Positions 32,940 to 40,674 of a DNA stretch of 41,916 bases are shown here, one piece after another. Below the pieces are notes generated by a model. It saw only the letters and a program-made list of their open reading frames with translations. It ran no database searches and had not been told where the DNA came from. Numbering within the stretch: the stretch's first letter is position 1; each line of letters opens with the position of its first letter. The DNA comes from an uncultured Eubacteriales bacterium (lineage in GTDB: Bacteria; Bacillota; Clostridia; Christensenellales; Borkfalkiaceae). Both the position numbers and the translations under genes were made by a program. The stretch lies in contig CASELQ010000004.1 of assembly GCA_949288785.1 (NCBI GenBank), forward strand, positions 1 through 41,916, read 5' to 3'.

Positions 32940-33679
32940 TATTTGAAAAGACAAAGGGTCTTACCGACAATCAGTTTCATTATTGCCCCGGCTGCACGCA
33001 CGGCATAATACACAGGCTGGTGGCGGAATCGCTCGAAGAACTGGGCGTTCTGGGCAAAGCCGTGGGCGTGGCGAGCGTGGGGTGCTCGGTGTTTTCCTAT
33101 AATTATTTTAATTGCGACTTCATACAGGCGGCGCACGGCAGGGCGCCGGCGGTGGCAACGGGCGCAAAGCGCGCGGACCCCAGCCGCATAGTATTCACGT
33201 ATCAGGGCGACGGGGACCTTGCCGCAATAGGCACGGCGGAGACGGTGCATTCCGCCGCTCGTAACGAAAACATAACGGTCATATTCGTAAACAACGCGAT
33301 ATACGGCATGACGGGCGGGCAGATGGCGCCCACCACCCTCCCCGGGCAGGTAACGCAGACTTCGCCTTACGGGAGAGACGTAACGGTGGTAGGTTACCCC
33401 GTGAAAGTGTGCGAAATGCTCAAAGAGATAGACGGCGCTTCGTACATAGAGCGGGTTGCCGTGAACAACGTAAAGAACATAAGGAACGCCAAAAAGGCAA
33501 TACTGCACGCGTTTAAAAATCAGATAGAGGGCAAGGGATTCTCGCTTATAGAAGTGCTGTCTACCTGCCCCACAAACTGGGGGCTTTCCCCGGCGGAAGC
33601 CATAAAGTGGCTGGACGAAAATATGCAGACCTATTATCCGCTCGGCGTATATAAGGACAAATACAAGGAGGACAAATAA
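32933..33679 (+). CDS. vorA: 2-oxoacid:ferredoxin oxidoreductase, beta (TPP) subunit
   Basis: 248 residues. It binds thiamine pyrophosphate: the GDG motif is in YQGDGDLAAIG (about 90-100) and ends in FVNNAIYGMTGGQMAPTT. The N-terminal CPGCTHGIIHRLVAE holds cysteines common in this subunit family. The SD AAAGGAG precedes ATG 32933 and the start lies within the end of vorB. The stop is directly followed by the ATG of the gamma gene. Confidence 0.88.
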   Translation: MVVFEKTKGLTDNQFHYCPGCTHGIIHRLVAESLEELGVLGKAVGVASVGCSVFSYNYFNCDFIQAAHGRAPAVATGAKRADPSRIVFTYQGDGDLAAIGTAETVHSAARNENITVIFVNNAIYGMTGGQMAPTTLPGQVTQTSPYGRDVTVVGYPVKVCEMLKEIDGASYIERVAVNNVKNIRNAKKAILHAFKNQIEGKGFSLIEVLSTCPTNWGLSPAEAIKWLDENMQTYYPLGVYKDKYKEDK

Positions 33680-34213
33680 ATGGCTGCCACAAAAATACTC
33701 ATAGCGGGTTTCGGCGGGCAGGGCATACTGTTCGCGGGCAAGGCCATAGCCTACACGGGTTTGAAAGCCGATAAGGAAGTATCCTGGCTGCCCTCTTACG
33801 GGCCGGAAATGCGCGGCGGCACGGCAAATTGCAGCGTAACCGTGTCGGACGAGCCCATCGGTTCGCCCATAGTGGATAAGCCGGACATACTTATCGCAAT
33901 GAACCTGCCTTCGCTTGAAAAGTACCTGCCGGAAACGGAAAAGAACGGATATATAATATTCGACAGTTCGCTGATTACGCCGCAGGGTACCAGAGACGAT
34001 GTTATCACCGTTGGTATTCCTGCGACAAAACTTGCAAGTGATAACGGGCTCGAAGGACTTGCGAATATGATAATCCTGGGTAAAGTAATAAAGGAAACGG
34101 GTATATTTACCCTGGAACGGATCGAAAGCAGTCTATCGCAGATGGTACCCGCAAAAAAAGCGGAACTTTTAAAAAACAATTTAAAGGCGATAGAGTTGGG
34201 ATATAACTATTAA
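33680..34213 (+). CDS. vorC: 2-oxoacid:acceptor oxidoreductase, gamma subunit
   Basis: 177 residues. IAGFGGQGILFAGKAIAY (9-26) is the hallmark of the gamma family, followed by SWLPSYGPEMRGGTANCSV. It completes the four-subunit enzyme (delta, alpha, beta, gamma order). The start directly abuts the beta stop and has AAGGAGG in front. It ends 14 bases before the XRE-cupin gene. Confidence 0.9.
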   Translation: MAATKILIAGFGGQGILFAGKAIAYTGLKADKEVSWLPSYGPEMRGGTANCSVTVSDEPIGSPIVDKPDILIAMNLPSLEKYLPETEKNGYIIFDSSLITPQGTRDDVITVGIPATKLASDNGLEGLANMIILGKVIKETGIFTLERIESSLSQMVPAKKAELLKNNLKAIELGYNY

Positions 34214-34227
34214 AAGGGGGTGAAAAA

Positions 34228-34779
34228 ATGAAAGACCAATTGAAAGAAATGGGGCAAAGGCTGGCGGAACTCAGGGAGATAAACAACGTCTCTCCCAAGG
34301 AACTTGCCGAAAAACTCAAAATGACGGAGAGCGAGTATCTTGCATACGAGAACGGCGAAAAAGATTTTTCGTTCAGCTTTATGTTCAACGTCGCCTCGAT
34401 ATTCGGGGTGGACGTGTTCAATTTGCTTTCGGGAAATTCACCCAAACTCAGCGACTGCGCGGTGGTGAGAAAAGGGCAGGAATTCTTTATAAAAAAAGAA
34501 GGCGCCTATGACTACCGCCATCTCGCTTACACCTTCAAGAACAAAAAGGCGGAACCCTTTTTCGTGGTGAGTATGCCGGGAGAAGAGGATAACGACCTGC
34601 ACAGCCACGAAGGGCAGGAATTCAACTTCGTGCTGTCGGGCAAAATGCTCTTTAAGATAGGCGACCTCACCTATACGCTCGACAAAGGGGACAGCGTGTA
34701 CTTTAATTCGGCGCTGCCGCACGGCATAAAGGTGCTGGGCGACAAGCCGGTAAAGTTTCTTGCGGTGGTTATGAAATAA
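34228..34779 (+). CDS. XRE-cupin transcriptional regulator
   Basis: 183 residues. The helix-turn-helix is at about 10-62 (NVSPKELAEKLKMTESEYLAYE) and a cupin barrel at about 105-182 (HSHEGQEFNFVLSGKML, GDSVYFNSALPHGIKVLG) with metal-type histidines. Proteins of this design often control neighbouring metabolic genes in response to a small ligand. It lies inside the operon, between VOR and the second acyl-CoA synthetase, with a strong SD (AGGGGGTG), so it may add a second level of control beyond the T-box. Confidence 0.85.
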   Translation: MKDQLKEMGQRLAELREINNVSPKELAEKLKMTESEYLAYENGEKDFSFSFMFNVASIFGVDVFNLLSGNSPKLSDCAVVRKGQEFFIKKEGAYDYRHLAYTFKNKKAEPFFVVSMPGEEDNDLHSHEGQEFNFVLSGKMLFKIGDLTYTLDKGDSVYFNSALPHGIKVLGDKPVKFLAVVMK

Positions 34780-34808
34780 ACTTTACGCCTTACCATAAGG
34801 AGTAAAAT

Positions 34809-36509
34809 ATGTTGATATACGAAAAATACACAGGCAGGAGCAGGGATTCTTTTAAGGACTTTGCCGACCTGCGCGAGAATTTTAAAATAACTTATCCCGA
34901 AACTTTTAACTTTGCATACGACGTGATGGACGTGCTTGCAAAGGAGAAGCCGGATAAGCTTGCCATGATATGGCTTTCCGATAAAAAAGAAGAGCGCCGC
35001 TTTACCTTTGCGGATTTAAAATACTGGTCGGACAAAACCGCCAACTACCTTAAAAGCATGGGCATAAACAAGGGCGATAAGGTAATGCTGGTGTTAAAGA
35101 GAAGTTATTTTTTCTGGTTCTGTATGCTGGCAATGCACAAGATAGGCGCGGTGCCCATTCAGGCGACAAATATGCTCGTGGGCAAGGACTTTACGTACCG
35201 CTGCAACAAGGCGGGGGTAAAGGCTGTAATATTGACGGGCGATGACGACGTAACCGAGCACTTCAACGCCGTTAAGGATAAGTGCGAAACGGTAAAACTC
35301 AAATTCGTAACCAAGCATAAAGATGCCGGGGATGACTGGATAGACTTCGAGGCGGGGCTTGAACAGGCTTCTTCGGAGTGGACAAGACCCGCGGGAAAGG
35401 ACGGGGTGTGCGCAAAAGACCTTATGCTCATGGCGTTTTCTTCGGGCACCACGGGTTACCCAAAAATGATTATGCACGACTTTACTTATCCCTTGGGGCA
35501 CATAGTAACGGGCGTGTTCTGGCACCGCGTGGAAGACGGGGGGCTGCATTTTACCATATCCGATACGGGCTGGCTCAAATCTTTATGGGGCAAGTTTTAC
35601 GGGCAGTGGTTCGGGGAGTCCGCCGTGCTCGTATACGACTTTAACAAGTTCGACGGGGCGGACATTCTGAGCGTGCTGGAAAAGTATAAGGTAACCACCT
35701 TCTGCGTTCCGCCCACGATGTACCGCTTTATGCTGCAACACGACGTTAAAAGTTACGACCTTTCCTCCCTTAAAAACTGCTGCTCGGCGGGAGAAGCGCT
35801 CAACGCGGATATATTCAACAAGTGGAAAGACGCCACCGGGCTGGAAATTTACGAGGGGTTCGGGCAGACCGAAACCACGCTGTGCCTGGGAACGCTAAAA
35901 GGTTATTCCCGCCCTATTTCGGGCTTTATCGGCAGGCCTGTGCCCGGGTACGACGTTTACGTAAAGAACGCGCAGGGCAAGGATTGCCTTCCCGGCGAGT
36001 CGGGCGAAATATGTATAAAGGCAACCATAGACAGCAAGCCCTGCGGCATAATGTGCGGGTATTATAACGATAAAGAGGCAACGGAGTATTCCTGGCGGGG
36101 CGGCTACTTCCACACGGGCGACACCGCGTATATAGACGAATACGGCAATTTTAAATACGTGGGCAGGAACGACGACGTTATAAAGTCCTCCGGCTACCGC
36201 ATAGGGCCGTTCGAGGTGGAGAGCGTGCTCTTAGAGCACAAGGCGGTGCTCGAAGTGGCGGTTACCGGCGTGCCGGACGAAAAGAGGGGCTTTGCCGTAA
36301 AGGCCACCATAGTGCTGAACAAGGGGTTCGAACCTTCGGACGAACTTATAAAAGAATTGCAGAACTATGTAAAGACCAACACCGCGCCCTATAAATATCC
36401 GCGGGTCATAGAGTTTGTGGAAACGCTGCCCAAGACCATAAGCGGAAAGATCCGCCGCACCGAAATACGCCAGGCGGATATGGAAAAATATAAGAGCAAA
36501 AAGAACTGA
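34809..36509 (+). CDS. AMP-forming acyl-CoA synthetase (ACSM-like)
   Basis: 566 residues. Activates a carboxylic acid with ATP and CoA. AMP-binding core FSSGTTGYPKMIMHDF (about 214-229), SDTGWLKSLWGKFYGQW, EGFGQTETT (about 352-360), YFHTGDTAYID, GRNDDVIKSSGYRIGPFEVE (about 454-473) and the C-terminal lysine KTISGKIRRTEIR. The overall text is closest to medium/branched-chain acyl-CoA synthetases rather than to acetyl-CoA synthetase. It is the second acid-activating enzyme of the operon and its last gene, followed by a strong terminator. An isobutyrate/isovalerate/2-methylbutyrate substrate would fit the context; this is inference. Confidence 0.88.
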   Translation: MLIYEKYTGRSRDSFKDFADLRENFKITYPETFNFAYDVMDVLAKEKPDKLAMIWLSDKKEERRFTFADLKYWSDKTANYLKSMGINKGDKVMLVLKRSYFFWFCMLAMHKIGAVPIQATNMLVGKDFTYRCNKAGVKAVILTGDDDVTEHFNAVKDKCETVKLKFVTKHKDAGDDWIDFEAGLEQASSEWTRPAGKDGVCAKDLMLMAFSSGTTGYPKMIMHDFTYPLGHIVTGVFWHRVEDGGLHFTISDTGWLKSLWGKFYGQWFGESAVLVYDFNKFDGADILSVLEKYKVTTFCVPPTMYRFMLQHDVKSYDLSSLKNCCSAGEALNADIFNKWKDATGLEIYEGFGQTETTLCLGTLKGYSRPISGFIGRPVPGYDVYVKNAQGKDCLPGESGEICIKATIDSKPCGIMCGYYNDKEATEYSWRGGYFHTGDTAYIDEYGNFKYVGRNDDVIKSSGYRIGPFEVESVLLEHKAVLEVAVTGVPDEKRGFAVKATIVLNKGFEPSDELIKELQNYVKTNTAPYKYPRVIEFVETLPKTISGKIRRTEIRQADMEKYKSKKN

Positions 36510-36525
36510 TTTTTATAGATCTGAA

Positions 36526-36570
36526 ACGCCGCGGGCGCACGTAACGTGCGCCCGCGGCGTATTTTATTAT
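36526..36570 (+). terminator. Terminator of the T-box/VOR operon
   Basis: A 16-bp GC-rich perfect stem (36526-36541 with 36545-36560) followed by ATTTTATT. Confidence 0.9.
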
Positions 36571-36669
36571 CGGCGGGTTTTTCGGATTCGTTTTCAGGTA
36601 TTTAAAATATGGCGAAAGCGTTTTTCGTTAAGCAAAATCAAATATTTGTGCATACGGTCAAGTATCATT

Positions 36670-36683
36670 CTTTCACGTGAAAG
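36670..36683. promoter_or_regulatory. Perfect 14-bp palindrome upstream of the Cys-containing gene
   Basis: CTTTCACGTGAAAG lies about 37 bases before ATG 36721. No standard sigma-A promoter was found with it, so it may be an operator or overlap a promoter for another sigma factor. Confidence 0.45.
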
Positions 36684-36720
36684 CATATATTGAATTAGAA
36701 AAACTTTCAAGGAGGATAAA

Positions 36721-37353
36721 ATGTCGTTTTTCTGTAATTTTCAATCGGACAGATGTCCCGGGCCGATAAACGGCAACCCGCTGAACGGTCTGTGCGAGAA
36801 AGTTTGCGTTCAGACGAAAAAGGTGTTCGACGCGTGTATGCAGCAAAGTCAGCTGACAGACGTCGTTTTAAATATAACCAATCTTACGCCGGCAGCCCCT
36901 ACATATCCGCTGACCTTTGTAAGCGCAAAGAGCACCACTCAGGAAGGCGTGGTAAGCAACCTCGTTATTGAGCCGCTTTCCGAACGCCCCAACGCGGCGC
37001 GGGTCAAGTGCGATATAATAATTCCGGTATCGGTCGCGTTTACGGACGCCGCCGGCGTGGAAGGCGCGGCAACGTCTACCGTAACGGTCTCTAAGGACGT
37101 GATACTCAACATACCGTCCGCCTCGATAATGCCGTTCACGGTGGAAGCGGTGGCGTCTTTGGTGTCCACGCTGGGAACGTATACCGCGGAAAATCAGTTC
37201 ACCATAGACGCGTGCGTTTCGGTAATACTTAAAATAGTTATGGAAGTGGAACTGCTTATTCCGTCTTACGGCTATACGCCCATACCTCCCTGCCAGGAAT
37301 ACACGCAGGAAGTGTGCGCGGGCTTTTTCGAACTGCCTATGTATCCGGAATGA
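36721..37353 (+). CDS. Unrecognised 210-residue protein with Cys-containing ends
   Basis: No family was named with confidence. Visible: a short N-terminal part with Cys spacing (FFCNFQSDRCPGPI, LCEKVCVQTKKVFDACMQQ), then about 140 residues of beta-rich, Thr/Val-rich sequence without membrane segments. The C-terminal part has PPCQEYTQEVCAGFFELP. There is no signal peptide. The KVFDACMQQ phrase and the overall build recall clostridial spore-coat or envelope proteins, and a sporulation pair (yabPQ) lies 2.4 kb away; this is only suggestive. It has a strong SD (AAGGAGG), its own leader with a palindrome, and a terminator after it, so it is probably expressed alone. Confidence 0.7.
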   Translation: MSFFCNFQSDRCPGPINGNPLNGLCEKVCVQTKKVFDACMQQSQLTDVVLNITNLTPAAPTYPLTFVSAKSTTQEGVVSNLVIEPLSERPNAARVKCDIIIPVSVAFTDAAGVEGAATSTVTVSKDVILNIPSASIMPFTVEAVASLVSTLGTYTAENQFTIDACVSVILKIVMEVELLIPSYGYTPIPPCQEYTQEVCAGFFELPMYPE

Positions 37354-37416
37354 TCGCAAATCCGTAAAACCTGTAAACAATAAAGCAAATTATGCCGGGC
37401 ATTAGCGGCTGGGCAC

Positions 37417-37449
37417 AAAAAGCGCGGTTTTTCCGCGCTTTTTCTTTTT
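37417..37449. terminator. Rho-independent terminator
   Basis: AAAAAGCGCGG-TTTTT-CCGCGC stem followed by TTTTTCTTTTT; usable after the 210-residue protein gene. Confidence 0.88.
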
Positions 37450-37463
37450 GGGGCGAAAAATCC

Positions 37464-37492
37464 TTGTTAAAATTTTCCGATTGTGTTATTAT
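37464..37492 (+). promoter_or_regulatory. Promoter of the metallophosphoesterase gene (leaderless)
   Basis: TTGTTA (37464-37469), 17 bases, TATTAT (37487-37492), then seven bases to ATG 37500. An overlapping TATAAT (37490-37495) has a 20-base spacer. No SD is present. Confidence 0.55.
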
Positions 37493-37499
37493 AATCGGT

Positions 37500-38192
37500 A
37501 TGAAGATTTTCGCCATAAGCGACCTGCACATATCCACGGATACCAACAAACCCATGTCGGTGTTCGGGGGCAATTGGGTGGGGTACATGCAAAAGATCTT
37601 TGCCGATTGGGAACAAAAGGTCTCCGAAGAGGATACCGTGCTCATCGGCGGGGACATCAGCTGGGGCATGACGCTTGAAGAGGGTAAAAAGGATATAGAT
37701 ACCCTTAAACACTTAAAGGGCACAAAGATACTTATAAAGGGCAATCACGATTACTGGTGGGGCAGCATAAGCCGGGTAAGGGAGATCCTGCCCGAAAATT
37801 TTTACGCCCTGCAAAACGACAGTTTAAGAATAGAGGGCGCCGTGATATGCGGCTCCCGCTGTTGGAGCGTGCCGGGCGCGCCGGACTTTAAAGAGCACGA
37901 CAAAAAGATTTACCTTCGCGAGACCGAGCGGTTAAGGCTGTCATTAAAGGACGCGGCGAAAAAAATGCGGGAAGGGGACAGGCTCATTGCGCTCGTACAT
38001 TTTCCGCCCTTTAATTCCCGCAGGGAAAGCACGGCGTTTACCGACCTGTTTGAGGAATACGGCGTGAATTCGGTGGTATACGGGCATATCCACGGAGCGG
38101 CGCGGGCGGAAAAATTCATACAAAAGAACGGAATAAACTATTATCTTACTTCATGCGACCAAACGGAGAATAAACTTACGGAGATATTATGA
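37500..38192 (+). CDS. Metallophosphoesterase
   Basis: 230-residue calcineurin-like phosphoesterase. MKIFAISDLHIS is the N-terminal metal site. GGDISWGM (about 54-61), KGNHDYWWG (about 79-87), LVHFPPF (about 167) and YGHIHG (about 196-201) complete the ligand set. The target (nucleotide, protein or other phosphoester) is unknown. The longer frame from 37392 starts within the terminator, so ATG 37500 is right. It has no SD, as expected for a leaderless message. It overlaps the next gene by 4 bases (ATGA). Confidence 0.85.
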   Translation: MKIFAISDLHISTDTNKPMSVFGGNWVGYMQKIFADWEQKVSEEDTVLIGGDISWGMTLEEGKKDIDTLKHLKGTKILIKGNHDYWWGSISRVREILPENFYALQNDSLRIEGAVICGSRCWSVPGAPDFKEHDKKIYLRETERLRLSLKDAAKKMREGDRLIALVHFPPFNSRRESTAFTDLFEEYGVNSVVYGHIHGAARAEKFIQKNGINYYLTSCDQTENKLTEIL

Positions 38193-39613
38193 AAAAAGAA
38201 AAGGAAAGCTTATTGCAGAGTGCCAAAACCCCTGACTTTGATAAGGAAACTGCCGCAATATCGACTGAAAAGTCTCACAAAGAGAAAAAACATGTAATAA
38301 AGTGTACTTATTGCGGTACAAGATTTATGTTAATAAACGGAATTGAGTGTTGTCCCAAGTGCGGTGCTCAGGCGGAAGAGTGGGACAAAGAAGCGGTTTT
38401 TTCCCAAAAGGATAAAGATAGAAACGGAGAAAACAATTCCGCTGTAATCGAACCCACAAAAAATGAAGAAAAATCGCAAAAAGAGGGCTCCAAGGCGCGC
38501 GCCGCCGCGATAAAGTATTTGAAAGAACTCCCCAAGCGGTATTTCATAACGGCGTTTTCGGGCATGGCGCAGGGGCTGTTCGTAACCCTTATTGCGGGGA
38601 CCATTCTGGCGCAGATAGCCGGCTGGATAGGCGACAACTATATCGGCAACGCGCTTTTATACATAGCCAATTGCGCAAAGAGCATGATGGGCGCGGGCAT
38701 AGGCGTGGGGATAGCCCATTCGCTCGGCAAAAACAAACTCCTGGTGTTTTCGTGCGCGGTAGCGGGCTTTATAGGCGCGTTTGCGGATAAAATAATGCCG
38801 GGCGGCGGCGGACTTGTCGCAATAACCTTGGGTTCTCCCGGCAACCCCATAGGCTCTTACGTGGTAACAATGCTCGCGGCGGAAGTGGTATCACTTTACG
38901 CGGGCAAAACCAAACTCGATATACTCATAGTACCGCTCGGCACCCTGTTACTGTCCTTTGCGGGCGTGTTCGTTTCATATCCGTTCATATGGCTTATAGA
39001 CGGGCTGGGCATACTCATTGCGGAAGCTACAAACATCACTCCATTCTTTATGGGTATAATAGTTTCGGTGGTGATGGGTATACTTTTAACCCTGCCCACG
39101 TCTTCTGCGGCGATATGGGTGGCGGTGTCTTCGCCCGTGATAAGCGGTTTTGCGGCGGGCACCGTGTCCGAAAGCGCGTATAACGCAATACTCCTTGCGG
39201 GCGGCGCGGCAACGGTGGGGTGCGCCTGCCATATGGTGGGCTTTGCGGTGGCGTCCTTCCGTGAAAACGGTTGGAGCGGGCTTATAGCGCAGGGCATAGG
39301 CACCAGCATGCTGCAAATACCCAACGTAATGAAAAAGCCGCTGATAATGCTCCCCATGATAATTTCAAGCGCGATTTTGGGTCCGCTCTCCACCTGCGTG
39401 TTCGGGCTTAAATGCGGTTCTTCGGGCGGCGGAATGGGCACCAGCGGGCTGGTGGGCGTTTTCGACCTGTTCAATTATACTACCGGCGCGCTCGGAATAA
39501 CGGGCATAATACTTCTTATGATAGTGCTTCCCGCATTGCTCAACATACTTATAAGCGAACTCATGAGAAAGGGCGGGCTCATAAAGCCCTGGGATATGAA
39601 ACTGCCGGAGTAA
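38189..39613 (+). CDS. Zinc ribbon fused to PTS-IIC-like membrane protein
   Basis: 474 residues. Residues 1-105 are charged and hold a four-Cys zinc ribbon CTYCGTRF..CCPKCGAQ (about 39-59). From about 112 to 462 comes a membrane part with about ten segments. It is rich in Gly and has PGGGGLVAITLGSPGNPIGS and KCGSSGGGMGTSGLVG, matching the PTS_EIIC_2 group of IIC-like permeases. These lack the IIA/IIB domains and may not be phosphotransferase permeases at all. The N-terminal ~100 codons look more AT-rich than the membrane part, as if added separately. It is translationally coupled to the metallophosphoesterase, so the two may act together. A terminator follows. Confidence 0.78.
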   Translation: MKKEKESLLQSAKTPDFDKETAAISTEKSHKEKKHVIKCTYCGTRFMLINGIECCPKCGAQAEEWDKEAVFSQKDKDRNGENNSAVIEPTKNEEKSQKEGSKARAAAIKYLKELPKRYFITAFSGMAQGLFVTLIAGTILAQIAGWIGDNYIGNALLYIANCAKSMMGAGIGVGIAHSLGKNKLLVFSCAVAGFIGAFADKIMPGGGGLVAITLGSPGNPIGSYVVTMLAAEVVSLYAGKTKLDILIVPLGTLLLSFAGVFVSYPFIWLIDGLGILIAEATNITPFFMGIIVSVVMGILLTLPTSSAAIWVAVSSPVISGFAAGTVSESAYNAILLAGGAATVGCACHMVGFAVASFRENGWSGLIAQGIGTSMLQIPNVMKKPLIMLPMIISSAILGPLSTCVFGLKCGSSGGGMGTSGLVGVFDLFNYTTGALGITGIILLMIVLPALLNILISELMRKGGLIKPWDMKLPE

Positions 39614-39683
39614 CGCCGAAAAGCATTTATAAAAAAATTCCCTTAAAATTTATACGAGCAATACACTAAATTAAAATAAACCC

Positions 39684-39724
39684 TTACCTCGCGGCGCTAA
39701 AATTAGCGCCGCGAGGGTATTTTA
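39684..39724 (+). terminator. Terminator after the PTS-IIC-like gene
   Basis: A 14-bp perfect stem (39687-39700 with 39703-39716) followed by GTATTTTAAA. Confidence 0.85.
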
Positions 39725-39795
39725 AACGGGTTTATTCGTCTTTTTCGTCTTAAAACCAGCCCGCCGGCATATTTATTTAAATAAAGGAGAATCGT

Positions 39796-40065
39796 ATGCA
39801 GGAAAATATTTTGCCGCAGACGGCGGAAAAACTGGAACTTTGGGGAAGAAAACGGCTCTCCATGACGGGCGTTGAGGCGGTGGACGGGTTCAGCGAACAG
39901 GCGATAAACCTTACCGTGGGCGGAGTTAAGGTGAGAATAACCGGCGAAAAATTAAAGATAACCGCCTATAACAAGGCAACGGGGAGTTTAGCCGCCGAGG
40001 GTACGGTTACCGAAATACGCTATCAGCAGAAGAGCGCGCCGATATTCAAGCGCATTTTTAAGTAA
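39796..40065 (+). CDS. yabP: Sporulation protein YabP
   Basis: 89 residues. YabP is needed for sporulation; in B. subtilis it belongs to the SigE-controlled yabP-yabQ unit. The sequence ENRKRLSMTGV-like start (here GRKRLSMTGVEAVDGFSE) and the beta-strand repeat with GGVKVRITGEKLKI are typical. AAAGGAG lies before the ATG. The stop overlaps the yabQ start by one base (TAATG). It indicates that the organism forms, or descends from, spore formers. Confidence 0.9.
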   Translation: MQENILPQTAEKLELWGRKRLSMTGVEAVDGFSEQAINLTVGGVKVRITGEKLKITAYNKATGSLAAEGTVTEIRYQQKSAPIFKRIFK

Positions 40066-40583
40066 TGTTCGTTTCGGGCGGTCAGTTTTACGTATTTTGC
40101 GCCTGCGTGGCGGCGGGCGGCGCGGCGGGGATATTCTTTTCGCTTTCGGCGGCGGTAAAGTATTTTGTACGCAATAAAATCGTGCGCGCCCTGCCAGATA
40201 CGGCAGCGTTTTTATGTGCTTTTGTCTTTTACGAATGGTATTCCTTTTCGCACGGGTTTCCCGACTTCAGGGCGTATATGTTTTCGGGCGTTATCGCGGG
40301 GCTTTTCCTGTATATGAAAAGTTTTCACTTATTACTTGCAAAATGCGGACAAATAATATATAATATATTGGAAAGAACAAAGGAGAGGAGAAATGAACGA
40401 ATCAAAGTTCAAAAGGCTGGTGGTGGCTATCACCGCAGGGGCGGTAATGCTGCTTATATTTCTTCTCATAATAATGATTTATCAGCTGATAGCAATCTCG
40501 GCGGAAAGAGCGGAAGAAAGAGAACTTCGCGCGGTGGTGGAGCAGTACATGGCACTTACGGAAGATCAGCAAAAAACTCTTGA
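40065..40583 (+). CDS. yabQ: Spore cortex protein YabQ-like, with out-of-frame tail
   Basis: The first ~105 residues have the YabQ pattern: four hydrophobic segments (GGQFYVFCACVAAGGAAGIFF; LPDTAAFLCAFVFYEWY; FRAYMFSGVIAGLFLYMKSF). YabQ is an integral membrane protein required for the spore cortex. After about residue 105 the frame enters a consensus promoter and then runs 191 bases through divIC in another frame, giving a basic, Gly-rich tail (ERRNERIKVQKAGGGYHRR) that is not family sequence. The original stop may have been lost. Total open length is 172 codons. Confidence 0.8.
   Translation: MFVSGGQFYVFCACVAAGGAAGIFFSLSAAVKYFVRNKIVRALPDTAAFLCAFVFYEWYSFSHGFPDFRAYMFSGVIAGLFLYMKSFHLLLAKCGQIIYNILERTKERRNERIKVQKAGGGYHRRGGNAAYISSHNNDLSADSNLGGKSGRKRTSRGGGAVHGTYGRSAKNS
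40336..40364 (+). promoter_or_regulatory. Internal sigma-A promoter for divIC
   Basis: TTGCAA (40336-40341), 17 bases, TATAAT (40359-40364) inside the 3' part of yabQ. It would let divIC and ppx be made during growth, independently of the sporulation genes. Confidence 0.8.
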
Positions 40584-40674
40584 CGCGCGCACTTCCCGGC
40601 AGTGGATAGAGCGGCGCGCCCGCGAGCTCGGGTATGTGTATAAAGACGATGTGGGGCTGGTGTCTCAGGAATGA
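40393..40674 (+). CDS. divIC: Septum formation initiator DivIC/FtsB-like
   Basis: 93 residues: a short cytoplasmic N-terminus, one membrane segment (about 9-33, AGAVMLLIFLLIIMIYQLI), then an outside coiled coil (ISAERAEERELRAVVEQYM) and the short family end RRARELGYVYKDD. It works with FtsL/DivIB in the divisome. The SD GGAGAGGAG is strong. It overlaps ppx by 4 bases (ATGA). The location after yabPQ is the standard Firmicutes order. Confidence 0.92.
   Translation: MNESKFKRLVVAITAGAVMLLIFLLIIMIYQLIAISAERAEERELRAVVEQYMALTEDQQKTLDARTSRQWIERRARELGYVYKDDVGLVSQE

Noticed and set aside
37392..37499. N-terminal extension of the metallophosphoesterase
   Set aside because: It starts in the terminator region; MKIFAISDLHIS is the normal start.
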